Shown here: positions 22,063-35,293 of the stretch, in pieces
Numbering within the stretch: the stretch's first letter is position 1
Layout of the letters: every line of letters starts with the position of its first letter
Source: Prosapia bicincta
Lineage: Eukaryota > Arthropoda > Insecta > Hemiptera > Cercopidae
DNA length: 64,000 nt
Assembly: GCA_036971475.1 (NCBI GenBank)
Contig: JBAIZL010000003.1
Coordinates: 90,247,042-90,311,041, forward strand
Direction: 5' to 3'
Program-made: the position numbers and the translations under genes
The notes under the pieces: generated by a model
The model's database searches: none
What the model was told of the DNA's origin: nothing
Seen by the model: the letters and a program-made list of their open reading frames with translations, nothing else

Positions 22063-22668
22063 CTAGCAACGTTCCCTAGCCCTTTCCTCTCCAACAGTGA
22101 GAACGCTTGTTTGGCACGGCACTCTGAACCCGGGTAGGTACACTTCGCCGCGTCTTCTCCACACTAGCAACGTTCCCTAGCCATTTCCTCTCCAATAGTG
22201 AGAACGCTTGTTTGGCACGGCACTCTGAACCCGGGTAGGTACACTTCGCCACGTCTTCTCCACACTAGCAACTTTCCCTAGCCCTTTCCTCTCCAACAGT
22301 GAGAACGCTTGTTTGGCACGGCACTCTGAACCCGGGTAGGTACACTTCGCCACGTCTTCTCCACACTAGCAACGTTCCCTAGCCCTTTCCTCTCCAACAG
22401 TGAGACCGCTTATTTGGCACGGCACTCTGAACCCGGGTAGGTACACTTCGCCGCGTCTTCTCCACTCTAGCAACGTACCCTAGCCCTTTCCTCTCCAACA
22501 GTGAGAACGCTTGTTTGGCACGGCACTCTGAACCCGGGTAGGTACACTTCGCCACGTCTTCTCCACACTAGCAACGTCCCCTAGCACTTTCCTCTCCAAC
22601 AGTGAGAACGCTTGTTTGGCACGGCACTCTGAACCCGGGTAGGTACACTTCGCCGCGTCTTCTCCACT

Positions 22669-23375
22669 CTAGCAACGTTCCCTAGCCCTTTCCTCTCCAA
22701 CAGTGAGAGCGCTTGTTTGGTACGGCACTCTGAACCCGGGTAGGTACACTTCGCCACGTCTTCTCCACTCTAGCAACGTCCCCTAGCCCTTTCCTCTCCA
22801 ACATTGAGAACGCTTGTTTGGAACGGCACTCTGAACCCGGGTAGGTACACTTCGCCACGTCTTCTCCACACTAGCAACGTTCCCTAGCCCTTTCCTCTCC
22901 AACAGTGAAAACTATTGTTTGGCACGCCACTCTGAACCCGGGTAGGTACTCTTCGCCGCGTCTTCTCCACACTAGCAACGTTCCCTAGCCCTTTCCTCTC
23001 CAACAGTGAGAACGCTTGTTTGGCACGGCACTCTGAACCCGGGTAGGTACACTTCGCCACGTCTTCTGAACACTAGCAACGTTCCCTAGCCCTTTCCTCT
23101 CCAACAGTGAGACCGCTTGTTTGGCACGGCACTCTGAACCCGGGTAGGTACACTTCGCCGCGTCTTCTCCACACTAGCAACGTTCCCTAGCCCTTTCCTC
23201 TCCAACAGTGAGACCGCTTGTTTGGCACGGCACTCTGAACCCGGGTAGGTACACTTCGCCACGTCTTCTCCACACTAGCAACGTCCCCTAGCCCTTTCCT
23301 CTCCAACAGTGAGAACGCTTGTTTGGCACGGCACTCTGAAACCGGGTAGGTACACTTCGCCGCGTCTTCTCCACA
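22669..23375 (+). repeat. Seven-monomer satellite block, duplicated 58 monomers downstream
   Basis: Matches 28526-29232 at an offset of 5857 bases (58 monomers less a one-base deletion). Shared markers in order are the GTGAAAACTATTG with CACGCCAC monomer, the CTTCTGAACAC monomer, two monomers with GAGACCGC, and the CTGAAACCGG monomer. Confidence 0.85.
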
Positions 23376-25394
23376 CTAGCAACGTTCCCTAGCCCTTTCC
23401 TCTCCAACAGTGAGAACGCGTGTTTGGCACGGCACTCTGAACCCGGGTAGGTACACATCGCCACGTCTTCTCCACACTAGCAACGTTCCCTAGCCCTTTC
23501 CTCTCCAACAGTGAGAACGCTTGTTTGGCACGGCACTCTGAACCCGGGTAGGTACACTTCGCCACGTCTTCTCCACACTAGCAACGTTCATTAGCCCTTT
23601 CCTCTCCAACAGTGAGAACGCTGGTTTGGCACGGCACTCTGAACCCGGGTAGGTACACTTCGCCACGTCTTCTCCACACTAGCTACGTCCCCTAGCCCTT
23701 TCCTCTCCAACAGTGAGAACGCTTGTTTGGCACGGCACTCTGAAACTGGGTAGGTACACTTCGCCGCGTCTTCTCCACTCTAGCAACGTTCCCTAGCCCT
23801 TTCCTCTCCAACAGTGAGAACGCTTGTTTGGCACGGCACTCTGAACCCGGGTAGGTACACTTCGCCGCGTCTTCTCCACTCTAGCAACGTCCCCTAGCCC
23901 TTTCCTCTCCAACAGTGAGAACGCTTGTTTGGCACGGCACTCTGAACCCGGGTAGCTACACTTCGCCGCGTCTTCTCCACTCTAGCAACGTCCCCTAGCC
24001 CTTTCCTCTCCAACAGTGAGAACGCTTGTTTGGCACGGCACTCTGAACCCGGGTAGGTACACTTCGCCGCGTCCTCTCCACTCTAGCAACGTCCCCTAGC
24101 CCTTTCCTCTCCATCAGTGAGAACGCTTGTTTGGCACGGCACTCTGAACCCGGTTAGGTACACTTCGCCGCGTCTTCTCCACTCTAGCAACGTCCCCTAG
24201 CCCTTTCCTCTCCAACAGTGAGAACGCTTGTTTGGCACGGCACTCTGAACCCGGGTAGGTACACTTCGCCACGTCTTCTCCACTCTAGCAACGTCCCCTA
24301 GCCCTTTCCTCTCCAACAGTGAGAACGTTTGTTTGGCACGGCACTCTGAACCCGGGTAGGTACACTTCGCCACGTCTTCTCCACACTAGCAACGTTCCCT
24401 AGCCCTTTCCTCTCCAACAGTGAGAACGCTTGTTTGGCACGGCACTCTGAACCCGGGTAGGTACACTTCGCCGCGTCTTCTCCACACTAGCAACGTTCCC
24501 TAGCCCTTTCCTCTCCAACAGTGAGAACGCTTGTTTGGCACGGCACTCTGAACCCGGGTAGGTACACTTCGCCGCGTCTTCTCCACACTAGCAACGTTCC
24601 CTAGCCCTTTCCTCTCCAACAGTGAGAACGATTGTTTGGCACGGCACTCTGAACCCGGGTAGGTACACTTCGCCACGTCTTCTCCACACTAGCAACGTTC
24701 CCTAGCCCTTTCCTCTCCAACAGTGAGAACGATTGTTTGGCACGGCACTCTGAACCCGGGTAGGTACACTTCGCCGCGTCTTCTCCACACTAGCAACGTT
24801 CCCTAGCCTTTTCCTCTCCAACAGTGAGAACGCTTGTTTGGCACGGCACTCTGAACCCGGGTAGGTACACTTCGCCACGTCTTCTCCACACTAGCAACGT
24901 TCCCTAGCCCTTTCCTCTCCAACAGTGAGAACGATTGTTTGGCACGGCACTCTGAACCCGGGTAGGTACACTTCGCCGCGTCTTCTCCACACTAGCAACG
25001 TTCCCTAGCCCTTTCCTCTCCAACAGTGAGAACGCTTGTTTGGCACGGCACTCTGAACATGGGTAGGTACACTTCGCCACGTCTTCTCCACACTAGCAAC
25101 GTTCCCTAGCCCTTTCCTCTCCAACAGTGAGAACGCTTGTTTGGCACGGCACTCTGAACCCGGGTAGGTACACTTCGCCACGTCTTCTCCACACTAGCAA
25201 CGGTCCCTAGCCCTTTCCTCTCCAACAGTGAGAACGCTTGTTTGGCACGGCACTCTGAACCCGGGTAGGTACACTTCGCCACGTCTTCTCCACACTAGCA
25301 ACGTTCCCTAGCCCTTTCCTCTCCAACAGTGAGAACGTTTGTTTGGCACGGCACTCTGACCCGGGTAGGTACACTTCGCCGCGTCTTCTCCACA

Positions 25395-26115
25395 CTAGCA
25401 ACGTTCCCTAGCCCTTTCCTCTCCAGCAGTGAGAACGTTTGTTTGGCACGGCACTCTGAACCCGGGTAGGTACACTTCGCCGCGTCTTCTCCACACTAGC
25501 TACGTTCCCTAGCCCTTTCCTCTCCAACAGTGAGAACGTTTGTTTGGCACGGCACTCTGAACCCGGGTAGGTACACTTCGCCGCGTCTTCTCCACTCTAG
25601 CAACGTCCCCTAGCCCTTTCCTCTCCAACAGTGAGAACGCTTGTTTGGCACGGCACTCTGAACCTGGGTAGGTACACTTCGCCGCGTCTTCTCCACTCTA
25701 GCAACGTTCCCTAGCCCTTTCCTCTCCAACAGTGAGAACGCTTGTTTGGCACGGCACTCTGAACCCGGGTAGGTACACTTCGCCGCGTCTTCTCCACTCT
25801 AGCAACGTCCCCTAGCCCTTTCCTCTCCAACAGTGAGAACGCTTGTTTGGCACGGCACTCTGAACCCGGGTAGGTACACTTCGCCGCGTCTTCTCCACTC
25901 TAGCAACGTCCCCTAGCCCTTTCCTCTCCAACAGTGAGAACGCTTGTTTGGCACGGCACTCTGAACCCGGTTAGGTACACTTCGCCGCGTCTTCTCCACT
26001 CTAGCAACGTCCCCTAGCCCTTTCCTCTCCAACAGTGAGAACGCTTGTTTGGCACGGCACTCTGAACCCGGGTAGGTACACTTCGCCACGTCTTCTCCAC
26101 TCTAGCAACGTCCCC
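25395..26115 (+). repeat. Satellite block related to 32971 onward (75-monomer offset)
   Basis: The rare CCAGCAGTG variant with GTTTG (25395) recurs at 32971, offset 7576 (75 monomers plus a one-base insertion), followed in both places by a GTTTG monomer, the GAACCTGGG monomer and a run of CCACTCTAG monomers ending with CCCGGTTAGG (25971 and 33648). The downstream copy holds one extra monomer in that run. The right limit is approximate. Confidence 0.75.
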
Positions 26116-28525
26116 TAGCCCTTTCCTCTCCAACAGTGAGAACGTTTGTTTGGCACGGCACTCTGAACCCGGGTAGGTACACTTCGCCACGTCTTCTCCA
26201 CACTAGCAACGTTCCCTAGCCCTTTCCTCTCCAACAGTGAGAACGCTTGTTTGGCACGGCACTCTGAACCCGGGTAGGTACACTTCGCCGCGTCTTCTCC
26301 ACACTAGCAACGTTCCCTAGCCCCTTCCTCTCCAACAGTGAGAACGCTTGTTTGGCACGGCACTCTGAACCCGGGTAGGTACACTTCGCCGCGTCTTCTC
26401 CACACTAGCAACGTTCCCTAGCCCTTTCCTCTCCAACAGTGAGAACGCTTGTTTGGCACGGCACTCTGAACCCGGGTAGGTACACTTCGCCGCGTCTTCT
26501 CCACACTAGCAACGTTCCCTAGCCCTTTCCTCTCCAACATTGAGAACGCTTGTTTGGCACGGCACTCTGAACCCGGGTAGGTACACTTCGCCACGTCTTC
26601 TCCACACTAGCAACGTTCCCTAGCCCTTTCCTCTCCAACAGTGAGAACGATTGTTTGGCACGGCACTCTGAACCCGGGTAGGTACACTTCGCCGCGTCTT
26701 CTCCACACTAGCAACGTTCCCTAGCCTTTTCCTCTCCAACAGTGAGAACGCTTGTTTGGCACGGCACTCTGAACCCGGGTAGGTACACTTCGCCACGTCT
26801 TCTCCACACTAGCAACGTTCCCTAGCCCTTTCCTCTCCAACAGTGAGAACGCTTGTTTGGCACGGCACTCTGAACCCGGGTAGGTACACTTCGCCGCGTC
26901 TTCTCCACACTAGCAACGTTCCCTAGCCCTTTCCTCTCCAACAGTGAGAACGATTGTTTGGCACGGCACTCTGAACCCGGGTAGGTACACTTCGCCGCGT
27001 CTTCTCCACACTAGCAACGTTCCCTAGCCTTTTCCTCTCCAACAGTGAGAACGCTTGTTTGGCACGGCACTCTGAACCCGGGTAGGTACACTTCGCCGCG
27101 TCTTCTCCACACTAGCAACGTTCCCTAGCCCTTTCCTCTCCAACAGTGAGAACGATTGTTTGGCACGGCACTCTGAACCCGGGTAGGTACACTTCGCCAC
27201 GTCTTCTCCACACTAGCAACGTTCCCTAGCCCTTTCCTCTCCAACAGTGAGAACGATTGTTTGGCACGGCACTCTGAACCCGGGTAGGTACACTTCGCCG
27301 CGTCTTCTCCACACTAGCAACGTTCCCTAGCCTTTTCCTCTCCAACAGTGAGAACGCTTGTTTGGCACGGCACTCTGAACCCGGGTAGGTACACTTCGCC
27401 ACGTCTTCTCCACACTAGCAACGTTCCCTAGCCCTTTCCTCTCCAACAGTGAGAACGATTGTTTGGCACGGCACTCTGAACCCGGGTAGGTACACTTCGC
27501 CGCGTCTTCTCCACACTAGCAACGTTCCCTAGCCCTTTCCTCTCCAACAGTGAGAACGCTTGTTTGGCACGGCACTCTGAACCCGGGTAGGTACACTTCG
27601 CCACGTCTTCTCGACACTAGCAACGTTCCCTAGCCCTTTCCTCTACAACAGTGAGAACGCTTGTTTGGCACGGCACTCTGAACCCGGGTAGGTACACTTC
27701 GCCACGTCTTCTCCACACTAGCAACGTTCCCTAGCCCTTTCCTCTCCAACAGTGAGAACGCTTGTTTGGCACGGCACTCTGAACCCGGGTAGGTACACTT
27801 CGCCACGTCTTCTCCACACTAGCAACGGTCCCTAGCCCTTTCCTCTCCAACAGTGAGAACGCTTGTTTGGCACGGCACTCTGAACCCGGGTAGGTACACT
27901 TCGCCACGTCTTCTCCACACTAGCAACGTTCCCTAGCCCTTTCCTCTCCAACAGTGAGAACGTTTGTTTGGCACGGCACTCTGAACCCGGGTAGGTACAC
28001 TTCGCCGCGTCTTCTCCACACTAGCAACGTTCCCTAGCCCTTTCCTCTCCAACAGTGAGAACGTTTGTTTGGCACGGCACTCTGAACCCGGGTAGGTACA
28101 CTTCGCCACGTCTTCTCCACACTAGCAACGTTCCCTAGCCTTTTCCTCTCCAACAGTGAGAACGCTTGTTTGGCACGGCACTCTGAACCCGGGTAGGTAC
28201 ACTTCGCCGCGTCTTCTCCACACTAGCAACGTTCCCTAGCCCTTTCCTCTCCAACAGTGAGAACGCTTGTTTGGCACGGCACTCTGAACCCGGGTAGGTA
28301 CACTTCGCCGCGTCTTCTCCACACTAGCAACGTTCCCTAGCCCTTTCCTCTCCAACAGTGAGAACGCTTGTTTGGCACGGCACTCTGAACCCGGGTAGGT
28401 ACACTTCGCCACGTCTTCTCCACACTAGCAACGTCCCCTAGCCCTTTCCTCTCCAACAGTGAGAACGCTTGTTTGGCACGGCACTCTGAACCCGGGTAGG
28501 TACACTTCGCCGCGTCTTCTCCACA

Positions 28526-29232
28526 CTAGCAACGTTCCCTAGCCCTTTCCTCTCCAACAGTGAGAACGCTTGTTTGGCACGGCACTCTGAACCCGGGTAG
28601 GTACACTTCGCCACGTCTTCTCCACTCTAGCAACGTCACCTAGCCCTTTCCTCTCCAACAGTGAGAACGCTTGTTTGGCACGGCACTCTGAACCCGGGTA
28701 GGTACACTTCGCCACGTCTTCTCCACACTAGCAACGTTCCCTAGCCCTTTTTTCTCCAACAGTGAAAACTATTGTTTGGCACGCCACTCTGAACCCGGGT
28801 AGGTACACTTCGCCGCGTCTTCTCCACACTAGCAACGTTCCCTAGCCCTTTCCTCTCCAACAGTGAGAACGCTTGTTTGGCACGGCACTCTGAACCCGGG
28901 TAGGTACACTTCGCCACGTCTTCTGAACACTAGCAACGTTCCCTAGCCCTTTCCTCTCCAACAGTGAGACCGCGTGTTTGGCACGGCACTCTGAACCCGG
29001 GTAGGTACACTTCGCCGCGTCTTCTCCACACTAGCAACGTTCCCTAGCCCTTTCCTCTCCAACAGTGAGACCGCTTGTTTGGCACGGCACTCTGAACCCG
29101 GGTAGGTACACTTCGCCACGTCTTCTCCACACTAGCAACGTCCCCTAGCCCTTTCCTCTCCAACAGTGAGAACGCTTGTTTGGCACGGCACTCTGAAACC
29201 GGGTAGGTACACTTCGCCGCGTCTTCTCCACA
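28526..29232 (+). repeat. Seven-monomer satellite block, partner of 22669-23375
   Basis: Downstream partner of the block at 22669. It has its own private changes (CCTTTTTTCTCC near 28748, GACCGCGTG near 28976), so the two copies have begun to diverge. Confidence 0.85.
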
Positions 29233-31757
29233 CTAGCAACGTTCCCTAGCCCTTTCCTCTCCAACAGTGAGAACGCTTGTTTGGCACGGCACTCTGAACC
29301 CGGGTAGGTACACTTCGCCGCGTCTTCTCCACTCTAGCAACGTCCCCTAGCCCTTTCCTCTCCAACAGTGAGAACGCTTGTTTGGCACGGCACTCTGAAC
29401 CTGGGTAGGTACACTTCGCCGCGTCTTCTCCACTCTAGCAACGTTCCCTAGCCCTTTCCTCTCCAACAGTGAGAACGCTTGTTTGGCACGGCACTCTGAA
29501 CCCGGGTAGGTACACTTCGCCGCGTCTTCTCCACTCTAGCAACGTCCCCTAGCCCTTTCCTCTCCAACAGTGAGAACGCTTGTTTGGCACGGCACTCTGA
29601 ACCCGGGTAGGTACACTTCGCCGCGTCTTCTCCACTCTAGCAACGTCCCCTAGCCCTTTCCTCTCCAACAGTGAGAACGCTTGTTTGGCACGGCACTCTG
29701 AACCCGGGTAGGTACACTTCGCCGCGTCTTCTCCACTCTAGCAACGTCCCCTAGCCCTTTCCTCTCCAACAGTGAGAACGCTTGTTTGGCACGGCACTCT
29801 GAACCCGGTTAGGTACACTTCGCCGCGTCTTCTCCACTCTAGAAACGTCCCCTAGCCCTTTCCTCTCCAACAGTGAGAACGCTTGTTTGGCACGGCACTC
29901 TGAACCCGGGTAGGTACACTTCGCCACGTCTTCTCCACTCTAGCAACGTCCCCTAGCCCTTTCCTCTCCAACAGTGAGAACGTTTGTTTGGCACGGCACT
30001 CTGAACCCGGGTAGGTACACTTCGCCACGTCTTCTCCACACTAGCAACGTTCCCTAGCCCTTTCCTCTCCAACAGTGAGAACGCTTGTTTGACACGGCAC
30101 TCTGAACCCGGGTAGGTACACTTCGCCGCGTCTTCTCCACACTAGCAACGTTCCCTAGCCCCTTCCTCTCCAACAGTGAGAACGCTTGTTTGGCACGGCA
30201 CTCTGAACCCGGGTATTTACACTTCGCCGCGTCTTCTCCACACTAGCAACGTTCCCTAGCCCTTTCCTCTCCAACAGTGAGAACGCTTGTTTGGCACGGC
30301 ACTCTGAACCCGGGTAGGTACACTTCGCCGCGTCTTCTCCACTCTAGCAACGTCCCCTAGCCCTTTCCTCTCCAACAGTGAGAACGCTTGTTTGGCACGG
30401 CACTCTGAACCCGGGTAGGTACACTTCGCCGCGTCTTCTCCACTCTAGCAACGTCCCCTAGCCCTTTCCTCTCCAACAGTGAGAACGCTTGTTTGGCACG
30501 GCACTCTGAACCCGGTTAGGTACACTTCGCCGCGTCTTCTCCACTCTAGAAACGTCCCCTAGCCCTTTCCTCTCCAACAGTGAGAACGCTTGTTTGGCAC
30601 GGCACTCTGAACCCGGGTAGGTACACTTCGCCACGTCTTCTCCACTCTAGCAACGTCCACTAGCCCTTTCCTCTCCAACAGTGAGAACGTTTGTTTGGCA
30701 CGGCACTCTGAACCCGGGTAGGTACACTTCGCCACGTCTTCTCCACACTAGCAACGTTCCCTAGCCCTTTCCTCTCCAACAGTGAGAACGCTTGTTTGGC
30801 ACGGCACTCTGAACCCGGGTAGGTACACTTCGCCGCGTCTTCTCCACACTAGCAACGTTCCCTAGCCCCTTCCTCTCCAACAGTGAGAACGCTTGTTTGG
30901 CACGGCACTCTGAACCCGGGTATTTACACTTCGCCGCGTCTTCTCCACACTAGCAACGTTCCCTAGCCCTTTCCTCTCCAACAGTGAGAACGCTTGTTTG
31001 GCACGGCACTCTGAACCCGGGTAGGTACACTTCGCCACGTCTTCTCCACACTAGCAACGTTCCCTAGCCCTTTCCTCTCCAACAGTGAGAACGCTTGTTT
31101 GGCACGGCACTCTGAACCCGGGTAGGTACACTTCGCCGCGTCTTCTCCACACTAGCAACGTTCCCTAGCCCTTTCCTCTCCAACAGTGAGAACGATTGTT
31201 TGGCACGGCACTCTGAACCCGGGTAGGTACACTTCGCCACGTCTTCTCCACACTAGCAACGTTCCCTAGCCCTTTCCTCTCCAACAGTGAGAACGATTGT
31301 TTGGCACGGCACTCTGAACCCGGGTAGGTACACTTCGCCACGTCTTCTCCACACTAGCAACGTCCCCTAGCCCTTTCCTCTCCAACAGTGAGAACGATTG
31401 TTTGGCACGGCACTCTGAACCCGGGTAGGTACACTTCGCCACGTCTTCTCCACACTAGCAACGTTCCCTAGCCCTTTCCTCTCCAACAGTGAGAACGATT
31501 GTTTGGCACGGCACTCTGAACCCGGGTAGGTACACTTCGCCGCGTCTTCTCCACACTAGCAACGTTCCCTAGCCTTTTCCTCTCCAACAGTGAGAACGCT
31601 TGTTTGGCACGGCACTCTGAACCCGGGTAGGTACACTTCGCCACGTCTTCTCCACACTAGCAACGTTCCCTAGCCCTTTCCTCTCCAACAGTGAGAACGA
31701 TTGTTTGGCACGGCACTCTGAACCCGGGTAGGTACACTTCGCCGCGTCTTCTCCACA
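29132..31757 (+). repeat. 26-monomer satellite block (upstream partner of the 61-monomer duplication)
   Basis: Corresponds monomer by monomer to 35294-37919 at an offset of 6162 bases (61 monomers plus the one-base insertion at 32014). Shared rare variants are CTGAAACCGG (29191/35353), CCCGGTTAGG, CTAGAAACG and GTATTTAC (30213/36375). Inside it a 707-bp (seven-monomer) repeat is seen: GTATTTAC recurs at 30920 as it does at 37082 in the partner, so the seven-monomer repeat predates the larger duplication. Confidence 0.9.
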
Positions 31758-33172
31758 CTAGCAACGTTCCCTAGCCCTTTCCTCTCCAACAGTGAGAACG
31801 CTTGTTTGGCACGGCACTCTGAACCCGGGTAGGTACACTTCGCCACGTCTTCTCCACACTAGCAACGTCCCCTAGCCCTTTCCTCTCCAACAGTGAGAAC
31901 GCTTGTTTGGCACGGCACTCTGAACCCGGGTAGGTACACTTCGCCACGTCTTCTCCACACTAGCAACGTTCCCTAGCCCTTTCCTCTCCAACAGTGAGAA
32001 CGCTTGTTTGGCAACGGCACTCTGAACCCGGGTAGGTACACTTCGCCGCGTCTTCTCCACACTAGCAACGTTCCCTAGCCCTTTCCTCTCCAACAGTGAG
32101 AACGCTTGTTTGGCACGGCACTCTGAACCCGGGTAGGTACACTTCGCCGCGTCTTCTCCACACTAGCAACGTTCCCTAGCCCTTTCCTCTCCAACAGTGA
32201 GAACGCTTGTTTGGCACGGCACTCTGAACCCGGGTAGGTACACTTCGCCACGTCTTCTCCACACTAGCAACGTCCCCTAGCCCTTTCCTCTCCAACAGTG
32301 AGAACGCTTGTTTGGCACGGCACTCTGAACCCGGGTAGGTACACTTCGCCACGTCTTCTCCACACTAGCAACGTCCCCTAGCCCTTTCCTCTCCAACAGT
32401 GAGAACGCTTGTTTGGCACGGCACTCTGAACCCGGGTAGGTACACTTCGCCGCGTCTTCTCCACACTAGCAACGTTCCCTAGCCCTTTCCTCTCCAACAG
32501 TGAGAACGCTTGTTTGGCACGGCACTCTGAACCCGGGTAGGTACACTTCGCCGCGTCTTCTCCACACTAGCAACGTTCCCTAGCCCTTTCCTCTCCAACA
32601 GTGAGAACGATTGTTTGGCACGGCACTCTGAACCCGGGTAGGTACACTTCGCCACGTCTTCTCCACACTAGCAACGTTCCCTAGCCCTTTCCTCTCCAAC
32701 AGTGAGAACGATTGTTTGGCACGGCACTCTGAACCCGGGTAGGTACACTTCGCCACGTCTTCTCCACACTAGCAACGTCCCCTAGCCCTTTCCTCTCCAA
32801 CAGTGAGAACGATTGTTTGGCACGGCACTCTGAACCCGGGTAGGTACACTTCGCCACGTCTTCTCCACACTAGCAACGTTCCCTAGCCCTTTCCTCTCCA
32901 ACAGTGAGAACGATTGTTTGGCACGGCACTCTGAACCCGGGTAGGTACACTTCGCCACGTCTTCTCCACACTAGCAACGTTCCCTAGCCCTTTCCTCTCC
33001 AGCAGTGAGAACGTTTGTTTGGCACGGCACTCTGAACCCGGGTAGGTACACTTCGCCGCGTCTTCTCCACACTAGCAACGTTCCCTAGCCCTTTCCTCTC
33101 CAACAGTGAGAACGTTTGTTTGGCACGGCACTCTGAACCCGGGTAGGTACACTTCGCCGCGTCTTCTCCACT

Positions 33173-35293
33173 CTAGCAACGTCCCCTAGCCCTTTCCTCT
33201 CCAACAGTGAGAACGCTTGTTTGGCACGGCACTCTGAACCTGGGTAGGTACACTTCGCCGCGTCTTCTCCACTCTAGCAACGTTCCCTAGCCCTTTCCTC
33301 TCCAACAGTGAGAACGCTTGTTTGGCACGGCACTCTGAACCCGGGTAGGTACACTTCGCCGCGTCTTCTCCACTCTAGCAACGTCCCCTAGCCCTTTCCT
33401 CTCCAACAGTGAGAACGCTTGTTTGGCACGGCACTCTGAACCCGGGTAGGTACACTTCGCCGCGTCTTCTCCACTCTAGCAACGTCCCCTAGCCCTTTCC
33501 TCTCCAACAGTGAGAACGCTTGTTTGGCACGGCACTCTGAACCCGGGTAGGTACACTTCGCCGCGTCTTCTCCACTCTAGCAACGTCCCCTAGCCCTTTC
33601 CTCTCCAACAGTGAGAACGCTTGTTTGGCACGGCACTCTGAACCCGGTTAGGTACACTTCGCCGCGTCTTCTCCACTCTAGCAACGTCCCCTAGCCCTTT
33701 CCTCTCCAACAGTGAGAACGCTTGTTTGGCACGGCACTCTGAACCCGGGTAGGTACACTTCGCCACGTCTTCTCCACTCTAGCAACGTCCCCTAGCCCTT
33801 TCCTCTCCAACAGTGAGAACGTTTGTTTGGCACTTCACTCTGAACCCGGGTAGGTACACTTCGCCACGTCTTCTCCACACTAGCAACGTTCCCTAGCCCT
33901 TTCCTCTCCAACAGTGAGAACGCTTGTTTGGCACGGCACTCTGAACCCGGGTAGGTACATTCCGCCGCGTCTTCTCCACACTAGCAACGTTCCATAGCCC
34001 CTTCCTCTCCAACAGTGAGAACGCTTGTTTGGCACGGCACTCTGAACCCGGGTAGGTACACTTCGCCGCGTCTTCTCCACACTAGCAACGTTCCCTAGCC
34101 CTTTCCTCTCCAACAGTGAGAACGCTTGTTTGGCACGGCACTCTGAACCCGGGTAGGTACAATTCGCCACGTCTTCTCCACACTAGCAACGTCCCCTAGC
34201 CCTTTCCTCTCCAACAGTGAGAACGCTTGTTTGGCACGGCACTCTGAACCCGGGTAGGTACACTTCGCCGCGTCTTCTCCACACTAGCAACGTTCCCTAG
34301 CCCTTTCCTCTCCAACAGTGAGAACGATTGTTTGGCACGGCACTCTGAACCCGGGTAGGTACATTTCGCCACGTCTTCTCCACACTAGCAACGTTCCCTA
34401 GCCCTTTCCTCTCCAACAGTGAGAACGATTGTTTGGCACGGCACTCTGAACCCGGGTAGGTACACTTCGCCACGTCTTCTCCACACTAGCAACGTCCCCT
34501 AGCCCTTTCCTCTCCAACAGTGAGAACGATTGTTTGGCACGGCACTCTGAACCCGGGTAGGTACACTTCGCCACGTCTTCTCCACACTAGCAACGTTCCC
34601 TAGCCCTTTCCTCTCCAACAGTGAGAACGATTGTTTGGCACGGCACTCTGAACCCGGGTAGGTACACTTCGCCGCGTCTTCTCCACACTAGCAACGTTCC
34701 CTAGCCTTTTCCTCTCCAACAGTGAGAACGCTTGTTTGGCACGGCACTCTGAACCCGGGTAGGTACACTTCGCCACGTCTTCTCCACACTAGCAACGTTC
34801 CCTAGCCCTTTCCGCTCCAACAGTGAGAACGATTGTTTGGCACGGCACTCTGAACCCGGGTAGGTACACTTCGCCGCGTCTTCTCCACACTAGCAACGTT
34901 CCCTAGCCCTTTCCTCTCCAACAGTGAGAACGCTTGTTTGGCACGGCACTCTGAACCCGGGTAGGTACACTTCGCCACGTCTTCTCCACACTAGCAACGT
35001 TCCCTAGCCCTTTCCTCTCCAACAGTGAGAACGCTTGTTTGGCACGGCACTCTGAACCCGGGTAGGTACACTTCGCCACGTCTTCTCCAAACTAGCAACG
35101 TTCCCTAGCCCTTTCCTCTCCAACAGTGAGAACGCTTGTTTGGCACGGCACTCTGAACCCGGGTAGGTACACTTCGCCACGTCTTCTCCACACTAGCAAC
35201 GTTCCCTAGCCCTTTCCTCTCCAACAGTGAGAACGATTGTTTGGCACGGCACTCTGAACCCGGGTAGGTACACTTCGCCACGTCTTCTCCACA
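33173..35293 (+). repeat. 21-monomer satellite block (upstream partner of the 48-monomer duplication)
   Basis: Matches 38021-40141 at exactly 4848 bases. Shared private variants are GAACCTGGG, CCCGGTTAGG (33648/38496), CACTTCACTC (33832/38680), ACATTCCGCC (33958/38806), TTCCATAGCC (33990/38838), ACAATTCGCC (34160/39008), TTCCGCTCC (34811/39659) and CCAAACTAGC (35086/39934). Only isolated differences were noticed, such as ACATTTCGCC at 34363 against ACACTTCGCC. Confidence 0.95.
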